A stretch of 64,000 nucleotides of DNA from Rhizobium sp. CCGE 510 (GCF_000292525.1 NZ_AEYF01000037.1:1-64000), one strand, 5' to 3'. Counted from the first letter of the stretch, positions 1 to 8,529 are shown. Made by a program: numbers and translations. The notes: generated by a model from the sequence alone, not told the origin.

Positions 1-10
1 GCCTGCCGGC

Positions 11-104
11 ACCTTCTCCCCGAGGGGGAGAAGAGACTCGCTGCGGCGCCTCTTTTCCCTTCTCCCCTCGGGGAGAAGGTGGCCCGAAGGGTCGGATGAG
101 GGGG
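11..104. repeat. REP-type palindromic repeat downstream of xylB
   Basis: Two inverted arms are seen. The left arm, about 11-33, reads ACCTTCTCCCCGAGG and onward; the right arm, 58-80, is nearly its reverse complement. Each arm is also a small hairpin (CTTCTCCCC with GGGGAGAAG). The right arm continues to GATGAGGGGG at 95-104. The same hairpin plus GATGAGGGGG tail recurs at 30940-30990. It lies 3' of xylB and could stabilise or end that transcript. Such elements are common between genes in Rhizobiaceae; the function here is inference. Confidence 0.75.
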
Positions 105-120
105 CCGCTGGCTCGAATTC

Positions 121-1575
121 TCAATGCGCCAACGATTTGATCGCCGGATAGAGTGCGCGGTAGCGCTTGTAGGCATCCTCATAAGCGCCGCTCAATGCAG
201 ACACCGGCTCGATGGTGCCCGATGTCACCGGCGGCGTGCAGACGGCAATCGGATCTGCCCCGGTTGCTGCGATCAGGCCGAGGCGGGCGGCGCCGAAGGC
301 CGCACCGAAATCGCCGTCGGCCGGCAGGTCGACCGGAACGCCGAGCGCGGTCGCGATCGACGCCAGCCAGTAATGCGAGCGCGAACCGCCGCCGATCGCC
401 GTAACGCGGGAGATGCCGGTACCGGCCGAGCGCAGCGCTTCGAGATTGTCGCGGATGGCGAAGGCCACACCTTCGAGCACCGCCTGGGTGAGCACGACAC
501 GGCTGCTTTCATGTTCGAGGCCGATGAAGGCGCCGCGGATGACGGCATCATTGTGCGGCGTGCGTTCGCCGGAGAGATAGGGAAGAAAGCTGACGCCGGC
601 CGGCGCCTTCAGCGTCTCGCCGAGTTCTCCGGTCAGCTCGGCGGCCGATTTGCCGGTGACCCCGGAATGCCAGTTGAGCGCATCGGTGGCCGACAGGATG
701 ACGCCCATCTGGTGCCAGGTGTTCGGCAGCGCGTGGCAGAAGGCATGCACGGCGCTTTCCGGCTTCGGCAGATAGGAGCCGTTGGCGGCAAAAAGCACGC
801 CTGATGTGCCAAGCGAGACGAAGGCAGCGCCATCGCTGACCGTGCCCATGCCGCAGGCCGAGGCCGCATTGTCGCCCGCGCCGCCAGCAACGACGGCGTC
901 GCCGGAAATGCCCCATTGCGCCGCCAGTTCAGACCGCAGCTTGCCGGCCTGCTCGGTGCCTTCGACAAGTGCCGGCATCTGCTCTCTGGAAAGATTGGTG
1001 GCCGCGAGCAGTTCAGACGACCAGGCGCGCTTGCCGGTGTCGAGCCAGGAGGTGCCGGCCGAATCCGACATTTCGGAGATATATTCGCCGGTCAGCCAAA
1101 GACGTAGATAGTCTTTCGGCAGCAGCACCTTGGCGATCCTGGCGAAAACATCGGGCTCATGCTTCTCGACCCAGGCGAGCTTCGGCGCCGTAAAGCCGGG
1201 AAAGACGATGTTGCCGGTGAGGGCACGAAAGCGCGGGTCGGCATCGAGGGCCGCAGCCTCGACGTGGCTGCGCGTGTCATTCCAAAGGATGCAGGGACGC
1301 AGCACCTTATCGGTGGCATCGATAAGCGTCGCGCCGTGCATCTGGCCGGAAAGGCCGATGCCCTTGACCGCAGCCAACTCCTTCGGATGTTTCGCCTTGA
1401 GGCCGGCGACAGCCTCCTCCGTCGCACGCACCCAGTGGGCCGGCTCCTGCTCCGACCAGCCGGAATGCGGACGCGAGACGTCGAGCGAACCATTGGCCGA
1501 GCCGACGATCTTCTGATCGCCGTCGATCAGCATCGCCTTGACGCCGGAGGTTCCGAGATCGAGACCGAGATACAT
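121..1575 (-). CDS. xylB: Xylulokinase
   Basis: FGGY-family sugar kinase of 484 residues, the usual length for XylB, expected to phosphorylate D-xylulose to xylulose 5-phosphate in the cytoplasm. The N-terminal nucleotide-binding motif LDLGTSGVKAML is at residues 4-15. The second ATPase lobe shows GGAGDNAASACGMG, and the C-terminal adenosine-binding stretch GGGSRSHYWLA is present. AAGGAG at 1584-1589 precedes the ATG, giving a good ribosome site. The gene follows the LacI-type regulator by 19 bp on the same strand, so the two are probably cotranscribed and autoregulated through the operator at 2649-2668. No xylose isomerase or xylose transporter is visible beside it. Other FGGY pentulose kinases are possible, but the match to XylB is strong. 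Confidence 0.93.
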   Translation of the reverse strand: MYLGLDLGTSGVKAMLIDGDQKIVGSANGSLDVSRPHSGWSEQEPAHWVRATEEAVAGLKAKHPKELAAVKGIGLSGQMHGATLIDATDKVLRPCILWNDTRSHVEAAALDADPRFRALTGNIVFPGFTAPKLAWVEKHEPDVFARIAKVLLPKDYLRLWLTGEYISEMSDSAGTSWLDTGKRAWSSELLAATNLSREQMPALVEGTEQAGKLRSELAAQWGISGDAVVAGGAGDNAASACGMGTVSDGAAFVSLGTSGVLFAANGSYLPKPESAVHAFCHALPNTWHQMGVILSATDALNWHSGVTGKSAAELTGELGETLKAPAGVSFLPYLSGERTPHNDAVIRGAFIGLEHESSRVVLTQAVLEGVAFAIRDNLEALRSAGTGISRVTAIGGGSRSHYWLASIATALGVPVDLPADGDFGAAFGAARLGLIAATGADPIAVCTPPVTSGTIEPVSALSGAYEDAYKRYRALYPAIKSLAH

Positions 1576-1594
1576 GAGGTATTCTCCTTTGCCG

Positions 1595-2617
1595 TTACGG
1601 CAGATTGTCCTTCAGAAATATGTCGAGGCGAATGCGCTCCTGCGCTTCGATGACGGCAAGCCCGTCCGCCTTGGCTTTCAACACACGAATGGCGCTGCGC
1701 ACCTCATGGCCGGCGTCCTGGTTGAGGATCGCATCGATCGTATTGTCGACGAGCGCTGCGCGCGTATGGGCGGTGAGCTCATGGGCGATGACAGTCAGCG
1801 TCCGGTCGACAGTCTTCTCCTTCAGCGCCCGGATCAGGCCGCGATTGCCGGCGCCAAGGCTGTAGACGCCGATGATCCCGGCATTCCCAAGCGCGTCGGC
1901 AACGAGCCTATGGGCGACCTCGGGGTCGTCGCGGCCTTCGAGCACCGGCAGGATTGCAAGATGCGGAAACTCCGCGGCCATGACTGCGGCAAAGCCCTCC
2001 AGCCGCTCGCGATGGTCGCGCACCAGCATGGAGCCGGCAAGCACGGCGATCTCGCCCTTTCGCGGCCCGAGAAAGCGGCCGAGCAGGCGGGCCGCTGTGC
2101 GGCCGGCCGCGATATTGTCGACGCCGGCGTAGTGATGGCGCAGCGAGCCGGTGAGATCGGAAACCAGGGTGACGATGGGAAAGCGCTCGCGCACCAGCTT
2201 GTCGACGGCGGCGCGCACTTCAGGCGCATCGGTCGCAACCATCGCAATGCCGCAAGGTTTCTCCCGGGATAACTCTTCCAGCACCGAGACGAGGGCGGCC
2301 GGATCGAAAGCCGGAACCTCGATCGTGCGAATATCGGTACGCTCAGCCGGCGAGCGCAGCACCGCCTGTCGGATCTCGGCATTGAGCCCGTGCATGAAGG
2401 AATTGTCGCTGGCCGGAAGGATGAAGACCAATGGATAGGTACGCCCTTTGGCGAGATTGGCGGCGGCAACGTCTCTGATATAACCGAGCTCGCGGATTGC
2501 CGTCTCGACCTTCTCCCGCGTGACGTGACGCACACCGGGGCGCTGGTTGAGAACCCGGTCGACAGTCGCGAGACTGACACCGGCGGCAGCGGCGATATCG
2601 TGAACCGTGGGCCTCAT
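1595..2617 (-). CDS. LacI-family transcriptional regulator of xylB
   Basis: A 340-residue LacI repressor. The helix-turn-helix and hinge lie at residues 2-55 (TVHDIAAAAGVSLATVDRVL). They are followed by a periplasmic-binding-protein-like sugar domain of the type that binds free sugars. The frame is open further upstream to 2806, but the ATG at 2617 has a strong AGGAGGA ribosome site and starts directly before the HTH, so it is preferred. It is the first gene of a two-gene unit with xylB. The palindrome at 2649-2668, about 30 bp upstream, is the likely operator. The inducer is not known from sequence; xylulose, xylitol or a related pentose/polyol would fit the context. Confidence 0.9.
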   Translation of the reverse strand: MRPTVHDIAAAAGVSLATVDRVLNQRPGVRHVTREKVETAIRELGYIRDVAAANLAKGRTYPLVFILPASDNSFMHGLNAEIRQAVLRSPAERTDIRTIEVPAFDPAALVSVLEELSREKPCGIAMVATDAPEVRAAVDKLVRERFPIVTLVSDLTGSLRHHYAGVDNIAAGRTAARLLGRFLGPRKGEIAVLAGSMLVRDHRERLEGFAAVMAAEFPHLAILPVLEGRDDPEVAHRLVADALGNAGIIGVYSLGAGNRGLIRALKEKTVDRTLTVIAHELTAHTRAALVDNTIDAILNQDAGHEVRSAIRVLKAKADGLAVIEAQERIRLDIFLKDNLP

Positions 2618-2648
2618 CGTTCCTCCTGACGAGACCATTAGCGCCAAA

Positions 2649-2668
2649 TTTGATGTACGTAAATCAAA
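2649..2668. promoter_or_regulatory. Putative LacI-family operator
   Basis: The sequence TTTGATGTACGTAAATCAAA is a 20-bp palindrome with arms TTTGAT/ATCAAA around a TACGTA core and a single mismatched pair. Even symmetry with a central CG is typical of LacI/GalR operators. It lies 32 bp before the start codon of the adjacent LacI gene, which suggests autorepression of the lacI-xylB unit. The site was recognised by eye; binding is inference. Confidence 0.7.
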
Positions 2669-2773
2669 AAATCGAACAGGCCGATCGGCGTAGTGTTTTC
2701 CGCCACCGCAGGTCCGCTTGGGACTGTCCGACCGAGGATGACATGCTGATGACATATGAGTTGGAAAACGGCA

Positions 2774-2803
2774 AATAAAAAGGCCCTCCGGAGAGGACCT
2801 TTT
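2774..2803 (-). terminator. Rho-independent terminator of the efflux operon
   Basis: On the minus strand a 9-bp stem (AAGGTCCTC with GAGGGCCTT, one G-U pair) closes a 4-nt TCCG loop and is followed by TTTTATT. It lies 20-50 bp beyond the stop codon of the EmrB-like gene that ends at 2825. Confidence 0.8.
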
Positions 2804-2824
2804 CATGGGGCGGCAGGCCGGAGG

Positions 2825-4420
2825 TCAGTGGCCGCCACCGCCTCCCCCGCCTTGCGGCGCAGGTTTCTTGATCATGGCGACACCGAGAATCATCGCAACG
2901 AAAAGTGCGGTCAGGATGAGGAAAACGTCGCTGAAGGAGAGGACGACCGCCTGCTTGGTGGCAAGACCGACCATCTGCTTGATCGCGACCGAGGCGCCAT
3001 CCATGCCGTAGGTGTTAAAATTGGCGGCCATGTTGTTCATCTGGTCGATTGCCGCCGGATTGCCCCAGTCCATATTCTCCCGCAGCCGTTCGTAGTGCAC
3101 GTCCTGCCGGTTGGTGAGTACGGTGTTGATGACAGCGAGACCGACAGCGCCGCCGAGGTTTCTCGTCAGGTTGAACAGGCCGGATGCGCCGCGGATGCGC
3201 GACGGCGGCATCGTACCGAGCGCGATGTTGTTGATCGGCACCATGCACATCATCAGCCCGAAACCGCGCAGAATCTGCGGGATGAACAGTTCGTAGAAAT
3301 CCCAATCCGCCGTCAGGTGTATCATGATGTATGTGCCGGCGGCGAAGCTGGTGAAACCGATCACCATCATCAGGCGCAGGTCCATCTTCGTCGACAGCTT
3401 GCCGGCGATCGGCGCGGTGAAGAACATCGCAAGCCCGGAGACGAACATCGTCTGGCCGATCATCAGCGAATCATAGCCGCGGATGCGTCCAAGGTAGACT
3501 GGGTAGATGTAGGTGAGGCCATAGAGGCCGATGCCCATGACGAAGGAGAAGATCGAGCCGAAGGAGAAATTCCGGTTCGAAAAGGCCTTGAGGTCGACGA
3601 CGGGGAAGTCCACCGTGAAGGCGCGATAGAAGAAGATAATAGCCGCAACGCCGGAGGCGACGGCTGCGATGGCGATGGAACTGTCATTGAACCAGTCGTT
3701 CGAATTGCCCTCTTCGAGCACATATTCCATCGCGCCGAGGAAGATGCCCATCGAGAAAAGTCCCCACCAGTCGAACTTCTTGAAAAGCGACAGTTCCGGC
3801 TTGTCGAAATCGATGAAGTTCCAGGTGACGATCGTGACGATGATGCCGGGAACGATATTGACGAGGAACAGCCAGTGCCAGGAAAAGGCATGGCTGAGAT
3901 AACCGCCGACGGTCGGACCGATGGTCGGCGCCAGCGTCGCGATCAAGCCGATGATCGGCGAAACGATGCTGCGCTTCGACGCCGGAAAGATGGTGAAGGC
4001 CGCCGCGAACACCGACGGGATCATGCCGCCGCCGATAAAACCCTGGATGGCGCGGTAGACGATCATCTGGTCGATATTCGTCGCCGTCGCCGCAAGCGCG
4101 CTCGCCATGGTGAAACCGGCAGCCGAGATTGCGAAGAGATAACGCGTCGAGATGATGCGCGCCAGCGTGCCCGAAAGCGGGATCATGATCACTTCGGCGA
4201 TGAGATAGGCCGTCTGCACCCAGCCGACTTCGTCGCTGCCGGCCGAAAGGCCGGCCTGGATTTCGGCTAGCGAGGCCGAGACGATCTGAATGTCGAGGAT
4301 CGACATGAACATGCCGAGCACCATCGCGAAGAAGGCGATGAGCTTCCTCGGATCCATGTGATCCTCGGCGTGGGCGGGCGCTGCCGGAATCGTCCCTGCT
4401 GCTGTCGCACTACCGGCCAT
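2825..4420 (-). CDS. DHA2-family multidrug efflux MFS transporter (EmrB-like)
   Basis: A 531-residue inner-membrane proton-coupled drug exporter with about 14 hydrophobic segments, the usual topology of the EmrB/QacA family. It has the antiporter motif APTIGPTVGGYLS after the fifth helix and the early FMSILDIQIVSASLAEI segment seen in EmrB. The C-terminus ends in a glycine-rich tail (GGGGGGG). It follows the membrane-fusion gene by 27 bp on the same strand and should form an EmrAB-like tripartite pump with an outer-membrane channel encoded elsewhere. Expression is probably controlled by the divergent TetR gene at 5814. The drug substrate cannot be read from sequence. Confidence 0.93.
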   Translation of the reverse strand: MAGSATAAGTIPAAPAHAEDHMDPRKLIAFFAMVLGMFMSILDIQIVSASLAEIQAGLSAGSDEVGWVQTAYLIAEVIMIPLSGTLARIISTRYLFAISAAGFTMASALAATATNIDQMIVYRAIQGFIGGGMIPSVFAAAFTIFPASKRSIVSPIIGLIATLAPTIGPTVGGYLSHAFSWHWLFLVNIVPGIIVTIVTWNFIDFDKPELSLFKKFDWWGLFSMGIFLGAMEYVLEEGNSNDWFNDSSIAIAAVASGVAAIIFFYRAFTVDFPVVDLKAFSNRNFSFGSIFSFVMGIGLYGLTYIYPVYLGRIRGYDSLMIGQTMFVSGLAMFFTAPIAGKLSTKMDLRLMMVIGFTSFAAGTYIMIHLTADWDFYELFIPQILRGFGLMMCMVPINNIALGTMPPSRIRGASGLFNLTRNLGGAVGLAVINTVLTNRQDVHYERLRENMDWGNPAAIDQMNNMAANFNTYGMDGASVAIKQMVGLATKQAVVLSFSDVFLILTALFVAMILGVAMIKKPAPQGGGGGGGH

Positions 4421-4447
4421 CGGACCACCTCCGCCTTTTCTAAAGGC

Positions 4448-5662
4448 TTACTTGCTCGGCGCCGTGCGGGTGTCGACGTCGACGACGACGCTGAGGCCGG
4501 CGCGCAGACGGCCGCTGTCGAGCGCATCCTGCGGCAGCGCGATGCGCACCGGCACCCGCTGGATCACCTTGGTGAAGTTGCCCGTGGCATTTTCCGGCGG
4601 CAGGAGCGAGAAGACCGAGCCGGAAGCCGGCGAGATCGATTCGACGGTGCCGACGACGGGATTGTCGTCATAGGCGTCGACATGGACGTTGACCTTCGAG
4701 CCGGGAACCAGATGCTGGATCTGCGTTTCTTTGAAGTTGGCGTCGATATAGAGCTGGCGCACAGGGACGAGCGCCATCAGGCGCTGGCCGGGCGAAACGA
4801 GATCGCCCTCCTGGACCGAGCGGTTGCCGACGATGCCGTCATAGGGCGCCTTGAGCACGGTGAAGGAGAGGTCGCGGGCGGCCTTGTCGCGCGAGATTTC
4901 CAGCGAACGGACCGAGCCTTCGGCCTCCTTGCGCTGCGCCTGGAGAATGGTGATGTTGGCCTGCGCAGCAGTGATGTTGGCATCGCCGCCAGCAAGATTG
5001 GCCTTGGCCTGGTCGAGAGCGATATTGGCGTTGTCGAGATCGGCGGCAGTGCCGACCGACTTCGCCTGCAAATCGCTCTGGCGCTTCTGGGTGATCTCGG
5101 CACCGCGAACGGCCGCTTCGAGTGCCACCTTCTGCGCCCGCGCCTGCACGAGGCTGGCATTGGCGCCTTCGATCTGCGCGTCGATGCGCTGCAGCGAAAG
5201 CTGTTCGGTGGCGATCTGGGCCTCAGCCTGATCGAGGGCGTTCTGATAGTCGCCGTTATCAAGCGTGGCAAGCACGTCGCCCGCTTTGACTTCCTGGTTG
5301 GCGACCACATTCACCTTCGCGACGTAGCCCGTGACCTTCGGCGAAATCGTTGCAATATCGCCCTCGATATAGGCGTCGTCAGTCGACACCATGAAGCGGC
5401 CGTTCGTCCACCATTCGTAACCATACCAGCCGCCGCCGGCGAGAAGAGCAAGCACGACGATCGGCAGCACCGGGCTACGGCGCTTCTTCGCAGCCGCGGG
5501 CGCTGCGACCGAAGCCGGCGCCGACTGCGCGGGGGCAGATGGCTTCTCGCGAGCTTCCGCCGTCGGAGCTTCTGCAACTGCAGCGACTTCAGCTTTCGCC
5601 TCTTCGGCTTCGGCGTTTTCGCTGACGATCCGCGCGACGCTGCTTTTCTGGTTGCTCGACAT
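4448..5662 (-). CDS. HlyD/EmrA-family membrane fusion protein
   Basis: A periplasmic adaptor of about 404 residues. An Ala/Glu-rich cytoplasmic N-terminus precedes one membrane anchor (LPIVVLALLAGGGWYG, near residues 65-85). A lipoyl half-motif (VNVVANQEVKAGDVLATLDN), a long coiled-coil hairpin rich in Ala, Gln and Lys, the second lipoyl half and a beta-barrel follow. It is the first gene of the unit with the EmrB-like transporter. The ATG at 5662 is used; a GTG two codons upstream is also open. The promoter region upstream holds several inverted repeats shared with the divergent tetR gene, so both are probably repressed by that TetR. Confidence 0.93.
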   Translation of the reverse strand: MSSNQKSSVARIVSENAEAEEAKAEVAAVAEAPTAEAREKPSAPAQSAPASVAAPAAAKKRRSPVLPIVVLALLAGGGWYGYEWWTNGRFMVSTDDAYIEGDIATISPKVTGYVAKVNVVANQEVKAGDVLATLDNGDYQNALDQAEAQIATEQLSLQRIDAQIEGANASLVQARAQKVALEAAVRGAEITQKRQSDLQAKSVGTAADLDNANIALDQAKANLAGGDANITAAQANITILQAQRKEAEGSVRSLEISRDKAARDLSFTVLKAPYDGIVGNRSVQEGDLVSPGQRLMALVPVRQLYIDANFKETQIQHLVPGSKVNVHVDAYDDNPVVGTVESISPASGSVFSLLPPENATGNFTKVIQRVPVRIALPQDALDSGRLRAGLSVVVDVDTRTAPSK

Positions 5663-5694
5663 GGCCACTTTACCGATCTTGAAGTAAATAATCG

Positions 5695-5805
5695 AACTGA
5701 ACGGTTCGGTTCAGTTGACTTAAACCTGTTCTACCGTCATATCAAGATGTATAGAACCAATCGGTTCGATTTCTTTAAAGAAAAAACGAAACCGTGAACA
5801 CGGTT
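5695..5805. promoter_or_regulatory. Divergent control region with three palindromes (TetR operators)
   Basis: The 151-bp gap between the emrA-like and tetR genes holds three inverted repeats. At 5695-5716 AACTGAAC and GTTCAGTT are separated by 6 nt. At 5754-5767 GAACC and GGTTC are separated by 4 nt. At 5790-5805 AACCGTG and CACGGTT are separated by 2 nt, directly before the tetR ribosome site. The shared GAACC/GGTTC core suggests binding sites for the adjacent TetR protein on both promoters. The palindromes are seen; their role is inferred. Confidence 0.65.
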
Positions 5806-5813
5806 AAGGAAAA

Positions 5814-6494
5814 ATGACGCTGAAACCCGACCACGCCGCCGTCTTCAGCCCTCCCGTTGGAGGAGGCCGATTTGCCGCGGGCGAAGATCCGGCCAAGCGC
5901 CAGCAGATACTCGCCGGCGCCAAGCGCGTCTTCATGAAGATGGGCTTCGACGCCGCCAGTATGAACGACGTGACGCGCGAGGCCGGTGTCTCCAAGGGGA
6001 CGCTCTACGTCTATTTCACCAACAAGGAAGAATTGTTTTCGGCGATGATCGAGGCCGAGCGCGCCGCCTTTGTGGCGGCCGTGCGCACGGCGCTTGCCGA
6101 ACATGACGATCCCGAAGCCGGTCTGTACGAATTCGGGGTAAGTTTCGTCACCCATATGACAGATGAAAAGGTCATCAGCGCCATGCGCACCGTTCTTGGC
6201 GTGCGCGACCGCATGCCGGTGCTCTGTCAACGCTTCTTCAAGGGCCCGGAAAACCTGCGCACCATCATGCGCGACTTCCTGGAACGGCACATCGCCGAAG
6301 GCAGGCTCGAAATCGACGATATCGATCTGGCCGCCGGCCAGTTTCTCGACCTCGCCAGCGGCAGTTTCTTCAAGCTCCGCCTGTTCGGAACCATGGAAGA
6401 GCCGCCGCATCGCGACGAAATCGAGCGCGTCATCTGCGGCGCCATCCGGGTCTTCATGGCCGCCTACGGCGCCCGCCGACACGAGACCGCCTGA
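5814..6494 (+). CDS. TetR-family repressor of the EmrAB-like pump
   Basis: A 226-residue TetR protein. The DNA-binding domain lies near residues 22-75 and shows the classic ending VSKGTLYVYFTNKEELFSAM. The C-terminal part resembles the TetR_C domains of efflux regulators. AAGGA at 5806-5810 precedes the ATG. It is transcribed divergently from the emrA/emrB-like pair and probably represses both itself and the pump until a toxic ligand binds. The N-terminal 20 residues before the HTH are poorly conserved in appearance. Confidence 0.92.
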   Translation: MTLKPDHAAVFSPPVGGGRFAAGEDPAKRQQILAGAKRVFMKMGFDAASMNDVTREAGVSKGTLYVYFTNKEELFSAMIEAERAAFVAAVRTALAEHDDPEAGLYEFGVSFVTHMTDEKVISAMRTVLGVRDRMPVLCQRFFKGPENLRTIMRDFLERHIAEGRLEIDDIDLAAGQFLDLASGSFFKLRLFGTMEEPPHRDEIERVICGAIRVFMAAYGARRHETA

Positions 6495-6608
6495 CCCACC
6501 TCTGCCCCACCCTTGACTGCCGCGCTCCATCGGCCAAAATCCCGCAACGACGATCAAACCCGGCTTTCGGCTTTACTCTAGAGAAGAGCTGCAACTAGGG
6601 GAGTGAGG

Positions 6609-7448
6609 ATGAGCGCCGTTGGACGGGCGATCTGGTTCATCGAGAGCCATTTCGAAAACGATCTGTCGCTGGAAGTGATATCCGAAACAGCCGGATTGTC
6701 GCATTACCACCTGTCGCGCGTTTTTGGGCTCGTCACCGGCCACTCGATCAGCAGCTACATAAGAGGGCGGCGCCTCAGCCGCGCCGTGCCCGCATTGATC
6801 GGCGGTTCATCCACCATTCTCGAGGTTGCGCTTTGTGCGGGCTATGGCTCGCACGAGGCTTTCACCCGTGCCTTCCGCGACCAGTTCGGCGTGACGCCGG
6901 ATGCTGTACGCCGGCAGGGGCACGCCCGTAACCTTGTCTTGCTGGAGCCGATCAGAATGGACCCCACCCACCTCAACGACCTCGAACCGCCCCGCTTCGA
7001 AACCCTTCAGCCGATGCTGTTTGCCGGCTTGCAGGAAACCTACCCCTATGGCGGCAACGCCGCCATCCCTTCTCTCTGGCAGAAGTTCAATGCCCATTTC
7101 GGCCATATCTCAGGACAGAAAGGCAATGTCGCCTACGGCATCTGCAACCATATCGACGGCGAGGCGGAGAAATTCCGCTATATGGCCGCCGCGGAAGTCG
7201 CCGACGCCGGTGATCTGCCGGCGGATTTTGCAACACTCAAGCTTCCCGGCCAACGTTACGTCGTCTTTGCCCACCGCGGCCATGTCTCCGGTATTCCGCT
7301 GACCATGAACCGGATTTTCGGCACATGGTGGCCGACCTCCGGTCTGGAGCATGGCGCCGCGCCAGACATGTTCGAACGCTACGATGAGCGCTTCGACCCC
7401 TATACCGGCATGGGCGTCACCGAAATCTGGCTGCCGATCAGAGCATGA
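6609..7448 (+). CDS. AraC-family regulator with GyrI-like effector domain
   Basis: A 279-residue protein. An N-terminal AraC double helix-turn-helix (residues about 5-105, LSLEVISETAGLSHYHLSRVF) is joined to a C-terminal GyrI-like small-molecule-binding domain (about 118-279). This is the order of the Rob/SoxS-like regulators with effector domains. The ATG at 6609 is preferred to the GTG at 6603 because AGGGGAG lies 5 nt upstream. The last codons and the stop (Arg-Ala-stop) come from the repeat that begins at 7440. Its target is unknown; drug or stress efflux genes are usual for this architecture. Confidence 0.88.
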   Translation: MSAVGRAIWFIESHFENDLSLEVISETAGLSHYHLSRVFGLVTGHSISSYIRGRRLSRAVPALIGGSSTILEVALCAGYGSHEAFTRAFRDQFGVTPDAVRRQGHARNLVLLEPIRMDPTHLNDLEPPRFETLQPMLFAGLQETYPYGGNAAIPSLWQKFNAHFGHISGQKGNVAYGICNHIDGEAEKFRYMAAAEVADAGDLPADFATLKLPGQRYVVFAHRGHVSGIPLTMNRIFGTWWPTSGLEHGAAPDMFERYDERFDPYTGMGVTEIWLPIRA

Positions 7449-7654
7449 TGCCGAAAAGTCCGAGTAGTCTTCGGACGACATCATGCTCTAACTCTTTAAT
7501 TTAGAACAGGATGGTTTAAGGCCGACCTGGCCTTAAATCATTCTGTCTAAAGCATGTCGCGCAAAAGTGTGCCGCGGTTTTGCGCTAACGACATGCGTAA
7601 AAACAAAGACCTAAAGCGCGAGGAGCGAATCTGAAAGATCGCGACGCGCTTTAG
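7440..7654. repeat. Rhizobial intergenic mosaic repeat (RIME-like), four palindromes
   Basis: Four consecutive palindromes fill the gap: 7440-7489 (AGAGCATGATG with CATCATGCTCT), 7502-7549 (TTTAAGGCC with GGCCTTAAA inside AGAACAGG and CTGTCT flanks), 7552-7596 (GCATGTCG with CGACATGC, inner GCAAAA/TTTTGC), and 7611-7654 (CTAAAGCGCG with CGCGCTTTAG, perfect 10-bp arms). The first palindrome recurs at 27735-27784 and 54392-54440. This matches the mosaic palindromic repeats described for Rhizobium. The element overlaps the end of the upstream araC-type gene. Together with the promoter candidate that follows, it fills the 319-bp gap between genes. Confidence 0.85.
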
Positions 7655-7684
7655 GGAATAAAAGTCACATCGATTTCGTATACC
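7655..7684 (+). promoter_or_regulatory. Possible ECF-type promoter of the TerC gene
   Basis: GGAATAA, 15 bp, then CGTATACC. The -35 box and the spacing equal those of the two mirrored promoters of the ECF sigma locus at 25966-25995 and 26096-26125, whose -10 boxes are GATCTAGT and GGTCTAGA. It starts right after the mosaic repeat and would give a leader of about 75 nt before the ATG at 7768. The -10 match is only partial (T-TA in common), so this is a hypothesis. Confidence 0.4.
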
Positions 7685-7767
7685 CCCTTGCGGCGCTTGC
7701 GTAGCAGGCCACGGACACTACATTGCGCGCGTCATTCACGCATGTGACGCAAGAGGGATATACGCTT

Positions 7768-8517
7768 ATGCAGGAAATCATGACGCTCATTCAGGATCCG
7801 GCCGCCTGGGTGGCGCTCATCACGCTGGTGGTGATGGAAGTCGTTCTTGGGATCGACAACCTGATCTTCATTTCCATTCTCACCAACAAACTGCCGCCCG
7901 AGCACCGGGAGAAGGCTCGCAAGATCGGCATCGGTCTTGCGCTCGTTATGCGCCTGGCACTCCTCGGCACCGTCGCCTGGATCGTGCAGCTGACCGAACC
8001 GCTGTTTGAGGCTTTCGGACACGGCTTCTCCTGGAAGGATCTGATCCTGATCGCCGGCGGCTTGTTCCTGGTGTGGAAAGCCACCAAGGAAATTCACCAC
8101 AGCGTCGATCCTGTAGACCAGCAGGAGGATTTCATCGCCAAATCCACCACGACAGGCTTCGCGTCGGCGATTGGCCAGATCCTGCTGCTCGACCTGGTCT
8201 TCTCGGTCGATAGCATCATCACCGCCGTCGGCATGACGCCGCATCTGCCGATCATGGTGGTCGCCGTCGTCGCCGCCGTCACGGTCATGCTGGTTGCTGC
8301 GACCCCGCTTGCCAACTTCATCGAGAGGAACCCGACGATCGTCATGCTGGCGCTCGCCTTCCTGCTGATGATCGGCACAACGCTGATCGCCGAAGGCATG
8401 GGCTTCCATGTGCCGAAGGGTTACGTCTACGCCGCCATGGCCTTCTCCGCGCTGGTGGAGGTGCTGAACATGTTCGCGCGCAACGCCCGCAAGCGCAAGC
8501 GCGAAGGCGCACATTGA
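7768..8517 (+). CDS. TerC-family integral membrane protein
   Basis: A 249-residue multispanning protein of the TerC/YgdQ/YoaE type with about seven hydrophobic segments. The paired acidic motifs of the family are present: [10 protein letters not shown] near residue 25 and [13 protein letters not shown] near residue 145. Family members have been linked to metal-ion efflux, notably manganese during protein secretion, and to tellurite resistance; which applies here is unknown. The ATG at 7768 is used because AGAGGG lies about 10 nt upstream, although the frame is open from 7723. It stands alone between a mosaic repeat and gltX. No Mn-sensing yybP-ykoY riboswitch was recognised upstream. Confidence 0.88.
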   Translation: MQEIMTLIQDPAAWVALITLVVMEVVLGIDNLIFISILTNKLPPEHREKARKIGIGLALVMRLALLGTVAWIVQLTEPLFEAFGHGFSWKDLILIAGGLFLVWKATKEIHHSVDPVDQQEDFIAKSTTTGFASAIGQILLLDLVFSVDSIITAVGMTPHLPIMVVAVVAAVTVMLVAATPLANFIERNPTIVMLALAFLLMIGTTLIAEGMGFHVPKGYVYAAMAFSALVEVLNMFARNARKRKREGAH

Positions 8518-8529
8518 GGTTGAAGCGAG

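Noticed and set aside
2756..4270. Long open frame opposite the EmrB-like gene
   Set aside because: It is antisense to a clear 14-helix transporter, has a charged low-complexity sequence without any domain, and reflects GC3 bias.
7440..7489. Mosaic palindrome as a simple transcription terminator
   Set aside because: It lacks a U-tract, recurs in several contexts including a 5' region, and belongs to a repeat family.
7685..7767. Possible manganese (yybP-ykoY) riboswitch before the TerC gene
   Set aside because: The conserved loop elements expected for this class were not found; only a short unstructured leader is seen.
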